A stretch of 64,000 nucleotides of DNA from Clostridiaceae bacterium (lineage in GTDB: Bacteria > Bacillota > Clostridia > Acetivibrionales > DUMB01): contig DUMB01000084.1 in NCBI GenBank assembly GCA_012840085.1, positions 1-64,000 on the forward strand, written 5' to 3'. The position numbers and the translations under genes are program-made. This document shows, piece by piece, positions 45,347 to 54,834 of the stretch; within the stretch, counting starts at the first letter, position 1; every line of letters starts with the position of its first letter. A model generated the notes under the pieces. The model was not told the origin of the DNA, ran no database searches, and worked only from the letters and a program-made list of their open reading frames with translations.

Positions 45347-45441
45347 TTTATAAAGCTGAAAGATTAGTGAATCTTTAACTTGTTAAGTAAGTTAACTCGT
45401 TGAGTATAAACAGATTGTTTCGTGTAGGAGGGGGAATAATT

Positions 45442-46776
45442 ATGCCTAAATATAGCAAAGAAGATATTTTGAGAATAGTTAATGAGCAGGATGTAAAGTT
45501 TATTCGTTTACAGTTTACTGATATTTTCGGTATGCTGAAAAATGTTGCAATAACATCTGAACAGCTTGAAAAAGCTCTCAATAATCAATGCATGTTTGAT
45601 GGATCCTCAATAGAAGGATTTGTCAGGATTGAGGAATCAGATATGTATTTGAGGCCTGACATAAATACTTTTGCAATATTTCCATGGAGGCCTCAGAACA
45701 GCAAGGTAGCAAGATTGATTTGTGATGTATATAATCCGGACGGAACGCCTTTTGAAGGTGATCCCAGGTATATATTGAAAAGAGCCGTGGAAAAGGCAAA
45801 GGCCATGGGATTTGACAAATTCAATGTTGGTCCTGAGTGTGAATTCTTCCTGTTCTTCACTGATGAGTCAGGAAAGCCTACTACAATAACCCATGATGAT
45901 GCAGGTTACTTTGATTTGGGACCTGTAGACCATGGTGAAAATGCAAGAAGAGAGATGGTTCTGTCACTGGAAGAAATGGGATTTGAGATAGAAGCATCTC
46001 ATCATGAAGTTGCACCAGGCCAGCATGAAATAGATTTCAAATATGCAGATGCAATAAGTACTGCAGATAATATTATGACATTTAAAATGGTTGTAAAAAC
46101 AATTGCCCACAAGAACGGGCTGCATGCAACCTTTATGCCCAAACCAGTATTTGGCATAAACGGTTCGGGAATGCATACAAATGCTTCATTGTTTAAGGAT
46201 GGCAAAAATGCATTTTTCGACGAGAATGATCCTTTGCAGTTAAGCCAGGAAGCATATTGGTTTATCGGCGGGATTATGAAAAACATGAAATCTATAGCTG
46301 CAATTACAAACCCGATTGTAAATTCCTATAAAAGACTTGTACCCGGATATGAAGCTCCTGTATATATTGCATGGTCAACTAGAAACAGAAGCCCATTGAT
46401 AAGAATACCCGCAGCAAGAGGAGCAGCGACCAGGGTTGAGCTGAGATGCCCCGACCCATCATGTAATCCTTATCTTGCTTTAGCTGCAGTATTGAGCGCA
46501 GGACTTGACGGAATAGAGAATAAAATTCAGCCGCCTGCACCGGTAGACAAAAATATATTCGAGATGGGAGAGGAACAAAGGCGTGCTGAAGGAATAGACT
46601 CATTGCCGGGCAATTTGCAAGAAGCAATTGAAGAAATGGAAAAAAGTGAAATGGTCAGACAGGTACTTGGAGATCATATTTTCACCAAGTATATTGAGGC
46701 CAAGAAAAAGGAATGGAATGACTACAGGACGAAGATCAGCCAGTGGGAGCTGGATCAGTACCTGGCAAAATATTGA
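45442..46776 (+). CDS. glnA: Glutamine synthetase type I (alpha subclass)
   Basis: A 444-residue dodecameric-type enzyme joining ammonium to glutamate with ATP. Active-site motifs are [22 protein letters not shown], the metal ligands in GPECEFFLF and [11 protein letters not shown], the ATP loop [17 protein letters not shown], and [14 protein letters not shown] with the C-terminal [12 protein letters not shown]. It lacks the adenylylation-site Tyr context of the beta subclass (NIFEM here), so feedback and antitermination are likelier controls. ATG 45442 has AGGAGGGGG upstream; the in-frame start at 45400 is rejected. A terminator lies at 47000. Confidence 0.95.
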   Translation: MPKYSKEDILRIVNEQDVKFIRLQFTDIFGMLKNVAITSEQLEKALNNQCMFDGSSIEGFVRIEESDMYLRPDINTFAIFPWRPQNSKVARLICDVYNPDGTPFEGDPRYILKRAVEKAKAMGFDKFNVGPECEFFLFFTDESGKPTTITHDDAGYFDLGPVDHGENARREMVLSLEEMGFEIEASHHEVAPGQHEIDFKYADAISTADNIMTFKMVVKTIAHKNGLHATFMPKPVFGINGSGMHTNASLFKDGKNAFFDENDPLQLSQEAYWFIGGIMKNMKSIAAITNPIVNSYKRLVPGYEAPVYIAWSTRNRSPLIRIPAARGAATRVELRCPDPSCNPYLALAAVLSAGLDGIENKIQPPAPVDKNIFEMGEEQRRAEGIDSLPGNLQEAIEEMEKSEMVRQVLGDHIFTKYIEAKKKEWNDYRTKISQWELDQYLAKY

Positions 46777-46999
46777 TGCGGCAGATTAAGAAATACTTAT
46801 AATTATACATTTAATAATATATTTAATAATACAAAAGACGAAGTAACTAATGAAGCAAAAGATAAAGAAAGTAAAAGTGCTGTGCACTGAATTGTCAATG
46901 TATAAATTATTAATGAAAAAAATATTATTGTAATTGTGTTATGCCCCCTGTCAATATGACAGGTTCAATATCTAAAATATTAAATAAGTTGTTGCTGAC

Positions 47000-47028
47000 G
47001 ACCACAATAAATATGTGGTCTTTTTTTT
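47000..47028 (+). terminator. Rho-independent terminator of the first glnA
   Basis: The perfect stem GACCACA/TGTGGTC with a 7-nt loop is followed by TTTTTTTT. Confidence 0.9.
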
Positions 47029-47150
47029 CATATAATATTATGTTAATGAATCATTAAAATTTGAAGCTTGCAAATATCATGCTATTTTTTAATCAAAAGC
47101 GGACAATTTATAATTTTATGCAATTTTATATAATTAAACTTTCATAATTC

Positions 47151-47189
47151 TATTGACACAATTCTGTCCACATTGATATAATGTCAATA
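47151..47189 (+). promoter_or_regulatory. Promoter of the second glnA with flanking inverted repeat
   Basis: TTGACA (47153-47158) and TATAAT (47177-47182) are perfect, with 18-nt spacing. The promoter is bracketed by an exact 8-bp inverted repeat, TATTGACA (47151-47158) and TGTCAATA (47182-47189), a plausible operator covering the -35 and the end of the -10. Confidence 0.75.
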
Positions 47190-47195
47190 GTGAAC

Positions 47196-47265
47196 AAGGG
47201 CGTTCATCAAGTATAAGGTTTATTATACTTTATAACTGTGATGGCGCCTTTATTTAGTTTTTTGA
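47196..47265 (+). promoter_or_regulatory. Structured leader/terminator-like element of the second glnA
   Basis: An outer stem AAGG.CGTTCATCA / TGATGGCGCCTT, with two small bulges, encloses an inner perfect hairpin AAGTATAA-GGTTTA-TTATACTT. It is followed by TATTTAGTTTTTTG. The GCGTTCATC..GATGG arms resemble those at the start of the gltB leader. The inner hexaloop does not have the ANTAR A1/G4 pattern, so control here may differ. Confidence 0.55.
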
Positions 47266-47318
47266 ATAGATGATGCGGGTATAATAATAAGTATATTATT
47301 TTAAGGAGGCCGAAACTA

Positions 47319-48638
47319 ATGACATATACAATGGAAGAAGTTTTGGAATTCGTCAGGGATAACGATATTAAGTTTATTCGCCTTGCTTTTTGTGATATCC
47401 TAGGGGTCCAAAAAAATATTTCCATAATGCCGGATGAACTCGAAAGGGCATTTAAATTCGGAAAATCTTTTGATGCTTCCGCGATTTCCGGTTTTATGAA
47501 TGTCGAAAAGTCTGATTTGTTTTTGTATCCGGACCCGGTTACATTGCATGTTCTTCCGTGGAGGCCTCAGCAAGGACGCGTTATACGTTTCTTCTGCGAT
47601 ATAAAATACCCGGACAGGAGTGCATTTGAAGGCGATACAAGAAATATATTGAAACAAGCCGTAAAGCGTGCGAAAGACATGGGATACGATTGCATGATAG
47701 GAGCTGAATGTGAATTTTATCTGTTTGAAACTGATGAGAACGGCAAGCCGACAGATGTACCCTATGACAATGGCGGGTATCTGGATATTTCTCCTCTTGA
47801 TAAATGTGAAAATGTAAGGAGGGAGATTTGCCTTACTCTCGAGCAAATGGGCATAAAGCCGGAGAGTTCACACCATGAACAGGGACCCGGACAAAACGAG
47901 ATAGATTTCAAATACAGCGATGCTCTTGAAGCGGCAGATAATTTTATAACATTTAAATCGGTTGTAAAAGCTATTGCTGAAAGGAACGGATTGTTTGCAT
48001 CCTTCATGCCGAAGCCAATTCTGAATGAAAGCGGAAGTGGTTTGCATATCAATTTGTCTCTTTCCAAAAACGGTGAAAATATTTTTAAAAACACCAAAGA
48101 CGGTCTTTGCGGCGAAGCGGGGCAATTTCTTGCAGGAGTGATTGACAGGATTTTGGACATTACGGCATTCAGCAATCCGATACCTAATTCTTATGCCCGC
48201 TTTGGAAAATTTGAAGCTCCGAAGTATTTATCATGGTCTTATGAAAATCGTTCGCAGCTTATCCGTATTCCGGCATCATCAGATAAGTATACCAGAATGG
48301 AATTGCGTTCTCCGGATCCTTCCTGCAATCCGTATTTAGTATTTGCCCTTATCATTCATGCAGGACTTGACGGGATTGAGAAAGGACTGGAACCACCGGA
48401 GCCGGTTGATTTTAATATGTATACAGCAAGCAGTGAAGTACTGAAAAACCTTAAATCACTTCCTGAGAACATGAAAGAAGCTCTTGACATTGCAGCAGAA
48501 AGTGAGTTTATCAGAAGAATCCTGCCTGAGGCAACATTGAGGAAATATATGGCGCTAAAGCTGGACGAATGGTCAAGATACAATGAAAGTGCAGATCATA
48601 TAGGTTATGACAAGCAGTTTTATTTCGCAAAAATATGA
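47319..48638 (+). CDS. glnA: Second glutamine synthetase type I paralogue
   Basis: A 439-residue paralogue of the enzyme at 45442. The folds and key motifs are kept ([69 protein letters not shown]). Some otherwise invariant positions differ: FDGSSIEGF reads FDASAISGF, and the loop IEESD reads VEKSD. It may have altered regulation or substrate preference, or act on the linked ANTAR protein; C. acetobutylicum-type glnA genes also have an antiterminator gene directly downstream. AAGGAGG precedes the ATG. The ANTAR gene follows after 43 nt. Confidence 0.88.
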   Translation: MTYTMEEVLEFVRDNDIKFIRLAFCDILGVQKNISIMPDELERAFKFGKSFDASAISGFMNVEKSDLFLYPDPVTLHVLPWRPQQGRVIRFFCDIKYPDRSAFEGDTRNILKQAVKRAKDMGYDCMIGAECEFYLFETDENGKPTDVPYDNGGYLDISPLDKCENVRREICLTLEQMGIKPESSHHEQGPGQNEIDFKYSDALEAADNFITFKSVVKAIAERNGLFASFMPKPILNESGSGLHINLSLSKNGENIFKNTKDGLCGEAGQFLAGVIDRILDITAFSNPIPNSYARFGKFEAPKYLSWSYENRSQLIRIPASSDKYTRMELRSPDPSCNPYLVFALIIHAGLDGIEKGLEPPEPVDFNMYTASSEVLKNLKSLPENMKEALDIAAESEFIRRILPEATLRKYMALKLDEWSRYNESADHIGYDKQFYFAKI

Positions 48639-48681
48639 TGATCTTATTTTTGGTAAATTTATTTAAGAGGGCGATGGTTGT

Positions 48682-49260
48682 GTGGATAGCGTATTGATTA
48701 TATCAAGCTCTGAAAAAGGAAAAGAATTGTTAGTGGAGCTTATGAAATTTCAGTCTTACAATAAAATAATCACCGCCGACAATGGGAATGAAGCCAGACG
48801 GCTGCTAATAGAAAGAGATTTTGATTTATGCATAATCAATGCACCTCTGAGGGATGAATTCGGGGATGAATTTGCTATAAATATTGCAAGCAGAGAAATA
48901 TCGCAGGTTATGCTTATTGTTAAGAGCGAGATGGCTGACGAGGTATCCGAAAAAGTTGAAGAATTCGGTATTTTTGTCGTGCCCAAACCAATCAACAGGC
49001 AGTTTTTCTGGAGTGCCTTAAAGCTTATGAACGCTGCGCACAACAGGCTGATGAGTTTGCAAAGCAAGAATGTTCAGCTTCAGAAGAAAATTGATGATAT
49101 AAAATTCATAGACAGGGCAAAGTGTTTACTTATACAATCGCTGAAAATAACGGAAGAAGAGGCCCACAGAGCTATCGAAAAAAGGGCGATGGATATGCGT
49201 ATTACAAAAAGGGAAGTTGCTGCTGAAATAATGAGAAAGTACGGAAAAGCAGATTCATGA
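48682..49260 (+). CDS. ANTAR-domain antiterminator with pseudo-receiver
   Basis: A 192-residue RNA-binding regulator. Residues 1-120 have the receiver fold, but the acidic pocket (usually DDE) reads ISSSEKG and the phospho-acceptor Asp is Asn (LCIINAPLRDEFGDEF); the conserved Lys remains (VVPKPIN). A coiled linker (about 125-145) leads to the ANTAR three-helix domain (FIDRAKCLLIQSLKITEEEAHRAIEKRAMD in pieces). ANTAR proteins bind two hexaloop hairpins and prevent termination; exactly such leaders precede gltB and the first glnA here. The GTG start follows AAGAGGG. The downstream neighbour is dapF. Control is probably through a protein or ligand contact, not phosphorylation. Confidence 0.9.
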   Translation: MDSVLIISSSEKGKELLVELMKFQSYNKIITADNGNEARRLLIERDFDLCIINAPLRDEFGDEFAINIASREISQVMLIVKSEMADEVSEKVEEFGIFVVPKPINRQFFWSALKLMNAAHNRLMSLQSKNVQLQKKIDDIKFIDRAKCLLIQSLKITEEEAHRAIEKRAMDMRITKREVAAEIMRKYGKADS

Positions 49261-49299
49261 TATATAGCTTGTATGCAGTGAAGTACGGGGGTAAGAAAA

Positions 49300-50139
49300 A
49301 TGGAAATGAAGTTTACAAAAATGCATGGCTGTGGAAATGATTATATTTATGTAAATTGCCTTACTGAAGAAATCAGTTCTCCTGAATTGCTGTCAATAAA
49401 GCTGTCAGACAGGCATTTTGGCATCGGAGGGGATGGATTGGTCTTAATATGCAAATCGGACATGGCAGATGCAAAAATGCGAATGTTCAATGCTGACGGC
49501 AGTGAAGGGAAAATGTGCGGCAATGCCATCCGATGTGTAGGAAAATATCTTTATGACAACGGAATTACCAATAAAGAAACTCTAACTATTGAGACACTCA
49601 GCGGAATTAAAAAACTGAAACTATTTATAGAGAACGGCAAGGTTTCTTCGGTATGTGTAGATATGGGAAAAGCAGAGTTTGCACCTGACAGGATCCCCGT
49701 TCTTCTGAATGGCGGCAGAATTATCAATCAGGAAGTGGAAATAGCCAACGCAAAATACCGGATTACATGTGTATCCATGGGAAACCCTCATTGCGTTGTA
49801 TTCTGTGATGACGTGGATGAAATTGATATTGAAAAAACCGGACCCCAATTTGAAAATGCTCCTATTTTTCCTGAAAGAGTCAATACTGAATTTATTAAAG
49901 TAATTGACAAACATACAATAAAGATGCGTGTGTGGGAACGCGGAAGCGGCGAAACCATGGCCTGTGGAACAGGTGCATGCGCTGCTGCGGTTGCTGCCGT
50001 GGAAAACGGTTTTTGCAGCAAAGAAAGCGAAATCAGGGTAATACTAAAAGGCGGAGATTTATTTATCAGATACACAGATGAGACTGTTTACATGACAGGA
50101 GCTGCGGAAAAGGTATTTGAAGGCGTTGTTGAGATATGA
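49300..50139 (+). CDS. dapF: Diaminopimelate epimerase
   Basis: A 279-residue cytoplasmic enzyme converting LL- to meso-diaminopimelate for lysine and peptidoglycan. The substrate motif KMHGCGNDYIYV begins the protein. The two catalytic cysteines are visible in KMCGNAIRCVGKYL (about 73) and ETMACGTGACAAAVA (about 225). Length and motif spacing fit the family. ACGGGGGTAAG precedes the ATG. The gene follows the ANTAR gene by 39 nt and probably shares its transcript; dapL is next, giving two steps of the DapL pathway together. Confidence 0.95.
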   Translation: MEMKFTKMHGCGNDYIYVNCLTEEISSPELLSIKLSDRHFGIGGDGLVLICKSDMADAKMRMFNADGSEGKMCGNAIRCVGKYLYDNGITNKETLTIETLSGIKKLKLFIENGKVSSVCVDMGKAEFAPDRIPVLLNGGRIINQEVEIANAKYRITCVSMGNPHCVVFCDDVDEIDIEKTGPQFENAPIFPERVNTEFIKVIDKHTIKMRVWERGSGETMACGTGACAAAVAAVENGFCSKESEIRVILKGGDLFIRYTDETVYMTGAAEKVFEGVVEI

Positions 50140-50248
50140 GACTGGCAACTTGTGCGCAAATATTGAAATGGAATAGATTGTGGTGAAATAAATAATAAAG
50201 ACGAAATCATTTGTTATGATGAAAACTTAAATTAAGACGAAAATTTTT

Positions 50249-50275
50249 TAATAAAAACTAAGTTTTTTATTTAAG
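50249..50275 (+). terminator. Weak terminator-like hairpin after dapF
   Basis: AATAAAAACT and AGTTTTTTATT can pair as an AU-only-rich stem ending in a T run. Stability is low. Confidence 0.35.
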
Positions 50276-50404
50276 CTGAAGTATATGAAGTATATAAAGA
50301 TGAAACCCTTAATAAGAAATAATGATAAAAATTAAAAATTATGGAAGAAAAATTAAAATTAAAGAAAAAATTTAAGAATAAACTAAGTGTTATGTGGAGG
50401 AAAT

Positions 50405-51580
50405 ATGAGAATAAATAAGAATTATTTAAATTTACAGGACAGCTATTTATTTTCTAAAATATCCAGAAAAGTTGCAGAATACAAAGAAAAGCATCCCGAA
50501 AAGGACATTATCAGTCTGGGTATAGGCGATGTTACATTGCCTCTTTGCGATGCGGTTGTGCGTGCCATGCAGGTTGCAGTCGCAGAGATGGGAACAAAGG
50601 AAGGCTTTAAGGGTTATGGGCCGGAACAGGGATATGGCTTCTTAAGACAAGCTATAGCCAGGTATTATGAGAAAAGGAATATATATCTGGATCCTGCTGA
50701 GATATTTGTAAGTGACGGAGCAAAAAGTGATTTAGGCAATATCCTTGATATTTTCTCTGTTGATAATACAGTCCTGATACCGGACCCTGTATATCCTGTT
50801 TATGTGGATTCAAACATTATGGCCGGCAGAAAGATTTTATACATGGATGCAAATGCGGAAAACAATTTTCTCCCCACGCCGGATGAAAGCATAAAAGCCG
50901 ATATTATTTATATTTGTTCTCCAAACAATCCAACAGGAGCGGTGTATAACAGAGAACAGCTCCGGGCATGGGTGGATTACGCTCTAAGCTGCAATGCGAT
51001 TATTCTTTTTGATGCAGCTTATGAGGCCTTTATACAGGACGATAAGCTTCCACGAAGCATTTATGAAATTGAAGGTGCGAAAAAATGCGCTATTGAATTT
51101 TGCTCATTATCTAAAACTGCAGGTTTTACAGGAGTGAGATGCGGATATACAGTTGTTCCTATGGAACTGGTATATGAAAATACTGTTTTGAACAAACTAT
51201 GGCTGCGCAGGCAGACTACCAAGTTCAATGGCGTACCGTATATTGTACAACGCGGTGCCGAGGCGGTTTTCTCAGAAGAAGGGCATGCACAGATTCAACA
51301 AAATATTGCATATTACAAGGAGAATGCTAAAATTATTTCGGAAACTCTCAAAGGAATGAACATTTGGTTTGTCGGTGGGGAAAATTCACCCTATATCTGG
51401 CTTAAATGCCCGACAGGCATGACATCATGGGTGTATTTTGATTATCTCCTTGAGAATGCCAATATTATAGGAACGCCAGGTTCAGGATTCGGGAAAAATG
51501 GCGAGGAATTTTTCAGGCTGACGTCATTTGGTGAGAGGAAGAATATCATAGAAGCTATGAACAGGTTGTCCAAAATATAA
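50405..51580 (+). CDS. dapL: LL-diaminopimelate aminotransferase
   Basis: A 391-residue fold-type I PLP enzyme that forms LL-diaminopimelate directly from tetrahydrodipicolinate and glutamate. Family features are NKNYLNLQDSYLFSKI at the start, SLGIGDVTLPLCDAVV, FVSDGAKSDLGNI, the SPNNPTGAVY loop and the PLP lysine in CSLSKTAGFTGVRCGYTV. ATG 50405 follows GTGGAGG by four nt and gives the standard N-terminus; a start at 50387 is less likely. With dapF it completes a short lysine route. An AT-rich gap of 265 nt precedes it. Confidence 0.93.
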   Translation: MRINKNYLNLQDSYLFSKISRKVAEYKEKHPEKDIISLGIGDVTLPLCDAVVRAMQVAVAEMGTKEGFKGYGPEQGYGFLRQAIARYYEKRNIYLDPAEIFVSDGAKSDLGNILDIFSVDNTVLIPDPVYPVYVDSNIMAGRKILYMDANAENNFLPTPDESIKADIIYICSPNNPTGAVYNREQLRAWVDYALSCNAIILFDAAYEAFIQDDKLPRSIYEIEGAKKCAIEFCSLSKTAGFTGVRCGYTVVPMELVYENTVLNKLWLRRQTTKFNGVPYIVQRGAEAVFSEEGHAQIQQNIAYYKENAKIISETLKGMNIWFVGGENSPYIWLKCPTGMTSWVYFDYLLENANIIGTPGSGFGKNGEEFFRLTSFGERKNIIEAMNRLSKI

Positions 51581-51667
51581 GTATAGGAGATTCGAAGCAA
51601 AATATAATAAAAAACTGCCGGAATTCAATACATAATTCTGCGAAATCAGCAAATTAGGAGGATTGAC

Positions 51668-52939
51668 ATGATTAGAGCGATTGTAGGAGCAAATTGGGGA
51701 GATGAGGGAAAGGGCAAAATTACAGACATGTTTGCCGAAGAGTCAGATATAGTTATAAGGTTTCAAGGCGGGAGCAATGCAGGACATACCATAATCAACC
51801 AATATGGAAAGTTTGCACTGCACCAGTTGCCATCAGGTGTTTTCTATGAACATACCGTAAACATTATTGGCAACGGTGTGGCTTTAAATATACCTTATCT
51901 GATGAAAGAAATAGAATCTCTCAAGGAAAAGGGGATCAACCCGAATATATTAATTTCTGAGAGAACACAGGTTTTGATGCCCTATCACATTTTATTTGAC
52001 CAATATGAGGAAGAAAGGCTTAAAGAGCGGCAATTCGGATCTACAAAGTCCGGTATTGCTCCTTTTTATTCAGATAAATACTTAAAGACCGGCATACAGG
52101 TATGTGATTTGTTCTATCCGGACAGGCTTAAAGAAGAGTTGAGACGGATTTGTGAAGTTAAGAACGTGCTGCTGAAACACCTTTATAACAAGCCTCTTCT
52201 GGATCCCGAGGCTTTATTTGATGAACTTATGAGCTACAGTGAAATGATACGGCCATATGTGACCAACACCTTTGATTATTTGCAAAAGGCAATGTCCGAG
52301 AATAAGAATATTCTCCTTGAGGGACAGCTGGGCGCATTAAAGGATCCGGATTTCGGAATTTATCCATTCACTACGTCGTCATCAACTTTGGCAGGTTTTG
52401 CAACGGTTGGTGCAGGTATTCCCCCGTATAAGATAGATACGGTTACAGCTGTTGTCAAAGCATATTCCAGCGCTGTCGGATCAGGACCTTTCGTAAGTGA
52501 AATCTTCGGCGAAGAGGCGGAAAACCTTAGAAGACGGGGAGGAGATGCAGGAGAATACGGAGCAACCACGGGAAGACCCAGAAGGATGGGATGGTTTGAC
52601 GTTGTCGCCTCGAGATACGGCTGTCAGGTTCAGGGAGCCACTGAGGTTGCATTAACGGTATTGGATGCATTGGGCTATCTGGACACTATTCCTGTTTGTG
52701 TAGCTTATGAGGTTGACGGGACTGTCACACAGAGCTTTCCTGTGAATGCCGTTCTGGAAAAGGCCAAACCTGTTTTGGAGTATTTGCCAGGTTGGAAAGA
52801 GGACATTCGCGGGATAACTGATTTCGATAAATTACCGCAAAACTGCAAAAATTATGTCCTGTTTATTGAAAAAGCCCTTGGAATACCTGTTACTATTGTT
52901 ACAAACGGGCCAAAAAGGCATGAAGTTATCAGAAGGTAG
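51668..52939 (+). CDS. purA: Adenylosuccinate synthetase
   Basis: A 423-residue enzyme joining IMP and aspartate with GTP, the first committed step of AMP synthesis. Visible motifs are the P-loop-like GANWGDEGKGKITD (about 5-17), FQGGSNAGHTI, TKSGIAPFYSDKY, the LEGQLGALKDPDFGIYPF region and TTGRPRRMGWFD. It ends in TNGPKRHEVIRR. AGGAGG precedes the ATG. The gene follows dapL after 87 nt and may be co-transcribed. Some positions differ from the most common PurA form (EGQLG for EGAQG), but overall length and order are normal. Confidence 0.92.
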   Translation: MIRAIVGANWGDEGKGKITDMFAEESDIVIRFQGGSNAGHTIINQYGKFALHQLPSGVFYEHTVNIIGNGVALNIPYLMKEIESLKEKGINPNILISERTQVLMPYHILFDQYEEERLKERQFGSTKSGIAPFYSDKYLKTGIQVCDLFYPDRLKEELRRICEVKNVLLKHLYNKPLLDPEALFDELMSYSEMIRPYVTNTFDYLQKAMSENKNILLEGQLGALKDPDFGIYPFTTSSSTLAGFATVGAGIPPYKIDTVTAVVKAYSSAVGSGPFVSEIFGEEAENLRRRGGDAGEYGATTGRPRRMGWFDVVASRYGCQVQGATEVALTVLDALGYLDTIPVCVAYEVDGTVTQSFPVNAVLEKAKPVLEYLPGWKEDIRGITDFDKLPQNCKNYVLFIEKALGIPVTIVTNGPKRHEVIRR

Positions 52940-53005
52940 CTGCAGAATTTTTATCAACCTGCAGTGAACGACATTGAGAGGCAACAGCTGCGAAGAGAAT
53001 GAACC

Positions 53006-53130
53006 GCAGCAGCGAAGGCGTCGAACAACAGCAGCTGCATATAAACGGCAGTAGCAGCGAAGGCGTCGAAGGGCAGCAGTTGTAAATAAACGGCGTAAAC
53101 AGCAAAGGCATCTAACGGCAGCAGCAAATG
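53006..53130. repeat. About three tandem 45-bp repeats after purA
   Basis: Units start at 53006, 53051 and about 53096 with core GCAGCGAAGGCGTCGAA, the third decayed to ACAGCAAAGGCATCTAA. GC content is higher than the surroundings. No gene is seen. Confidence 0.8.
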
Positions 53131-53183
53131 TAAGAATATCAGTATATTTTCCGGGCATACTAGTCTTAAGGAGTGTGACTGGT

Positions 53184-53612
53184 ATGAACGGAAATGCTGA
53201 ACTTTTAAATTTTATTTATCAAAATTCTCAAATGGGCGTACACACATTAGAACAGTTGATTGGCATTGTTGAAGATGAAAAATTTAAAAAGCACCTGGAA
53301 TCCCAGTACAAGGAATATCAGGAAATCCACAAAGCTGCTCAGGAGATGTTGAATAAAAACGGATATGATGAGAAGGGATTAAGCACTTTTGAAAAGATCA
53401 GATCCTATATTATGGTCAATATGCAGACCCTGACTGACAAATCATCTTCCCATATTGCTGAGATGTTGATTATCGGAAGCAATATGGGAATTATTGATGC
53501 AGTCAAAAATATTAAAAAGTATCAGGATGCTGAGCCGGAAATCATTAACCTTATGAAAAGGCTGCTTGAGTTTGAAGAAAACAATGTTCAGGAGCTGAAA
53601 GAATTTCTTTAA
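53184..53612 (+). CDS. Hypothetical helical-bundle protein
   Basis: A 142-residue soluble protein predicted by eye to be four or five amphipathic helices (LLNFIYQNSQMGVHTLEQLIGIVEDEKFK..; IRSYIMVNMQTLTDK; IAEMLIIGSNMGIIDAVKNIK; NLMKRLLEFEENNVQELKEFL). The pattern of spaced Glu and His residues recalls ferritin-like bundles such as DUF2383, but I cannot assign ligands with confidence. AAGGAG lies ten nt before the ATG at 53184; a GTG at 53175 is too close to it. It stands alone between the purA repeats and splB. Possibly a stress or spore-related protein. Confidence 0.7.
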   Translation: MNGNAELLNFIYQNSQMGVHTLEQLIGIVEDEKFKKHLESQYKEYQEIHKAAQEMLNKNGYDEKGLSTFEKIRSYIMVNMQTLTDKSSSHIAEMLIIGSNMGIIDAVKNIKKYQDAEPEIINLMKRLLEFEENNVQELKEFL

Positions 53613-53613
53613 T

Positions 53614-53647
53614 TGTCCAGTTAATATGAATGTCCAGTTAGTATGAA
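53614..53647. repeat. 17-nt direct duplication after a stop codon
   Basis: TGTCCAGTTA(A/G)TATGAA occurs at 53614 and 53631, starting two bases after the stop of the helical-bundle gene. Confidence 0.7.
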
Positions 53648-53662
53648 AGTTAGTTTTTTAAT

Positions 53663-53709
53663 AACTTGTTGTGCCAACTCCTGCTGTCGAAATGCTGGCA
53701 CAACAAGTT
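53663..53709. repeat. Dispersed inverted-repeat element, copy C (short)
   Basis: AACTTGTTGTGCCA joins ACTCCTGCTGTCGAAATGCTGGCACAACAAGTT (given in two parts). The ends are perfect inverted repeats of 14 nt. It equals the left end of copy B fused to its right third, i.e. an internal-deletion form. Confidence 0.85.
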
Positions 53710-53838
53710 AAACTGGTATGAAATTTACTTAAGTTAAACCAGTATGAAAGTTACTCTTAAAATGCAGCTTGAATATTGTGCGCAATTGCCAGTTGCCCGG
53801 CAAACTACTGGCATGCGCATTTGAAGAGGGGTTAGGCC

Positions 53839-54834
53839 TTGCGTCCGGAAAAAGTTTTTTATGAACCCGAGAGTCTGAATTATGAATTGGGTAAACAGCT
53901 GAAGGAAAAATTTAATAATGTTCCCTGGATACCTATTGAAAGCCATAATAATATTGAACAGCTGCGCAAAAACCCAAATTCTGAATTTGCCAGAATGAAG
54001 CGGTACATTATCATTGGCGTGCGAAAGTCGTTGAAATATACTCCAAATCATAAAATATCGGATTATCTGGTACCGTATACTTCATCGGGTTGCAGCGCAA
54101 TGTGCCTTTATTGCTATTTGGTATGCAACTACAATAAATGCTCTTATCTGAGACTTTTTGTAAATCGCGAGCAAATGATGGACAAACTGATAAAAACAGC
54201 AAACAGTTCAGATAAGGATATTGTCTTTGAAATTGGAAGCAACAGCGATCTGGTCCTGGAAAACACTATTACCGGAAATCTGGAATGGACCATAGAAAAT
54301 TTCGGCAAAAGTGAAAAAGGCTTTCTTACTTTTCCTACAAAATTCAGCATGGTGGATTCCTTTCTTCCGTTAAACCACAAAGGGAAGATTATACCGCGTA
54401 TGAGCGTAAACCCGGAGGAAATAATTCGGAAAGTTGAGATAGGAACCTCTTCCCTGAAGGCCAGAATAACTGCTATCAATCGGCTGTGTGAAGCGGGTTA
54501 CAGGGTGGGAATGCTGATCGCACCGGTTGTGATGGTGGACAACTGGAAGGAGCTTTACGCAGAGTTAATAGAACAGTTGTCGGATGAACTTTCTCAAAAA
54601 GCAAAAAAACAATTATTCATTGAAATTATTTTTATGACATACAGCTATGTGCATTGTGCCATCAACCGGGAAGCCTTCCCCAACGCCGTGGATCTTTATG
54701 ACAAATCCATTATGACCGGAAGGGGCAGAGGAAAGTACTGGTACAAGGAAGATGTCCGCAGCATGGGTGAGGAGTTCTTACGGGAACAGCTTTCCCAAAA
54801 GCTGAAGGACGTTCCGATAATGTATGTAGTCTAG
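53839..54834 (+). CDS. splB: Spore photoproduct lyase
   Basis: A 331-residue radical SAM enzyme that repairs the thymine spore photoproduct in germinating spores. The cluster motif CSAMCLYC (Cx3Cx2C; about residues 90-97) binds the 4Fe-4S/SAM centre. The nearby Cys in NYNKCSYLRLFVN matches the hydrogen-donor Cys position of the family, and the C-terminus has GRGRGKYWY. The TTG start at 53839 follows AAGAGGGGTT; no better in-frame ATG precedes the conserved N-terminal region. It is monocistronic and supports a spore-forming host. The stop codon lies in a 38-nt tandem repeat. Confidence 0.92.
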   Translation: MRPEKVFYEPESLNYELGKQLKEKFNNVPWIPIESHNNIEQLRKNPNSEFARMKRYIIIGVRKSLKYTPNHKISDYLVPYTSSGCSAMCLYCYLVCNYNKCSYLRLFVNREQMMDKLIKTANSSDKDIVFEIGSNSDLVLENTITGNLEWTIENFGKSEKGFLTFPTKFSMVDSFLPLNHKGKIIPRMSVNPEEIIRKVEIGTSSLKARITAINRLCEAGYRVGMLIAPVVMVDNWKELYAELIEQLSDELSQKAKKQLFIEIIFMTYSYVHCAINREAFPNAVDLYDKSIMTGRGRGKYWYKEDVRSMGEEFLREQLSQKLKDVPIMYVV

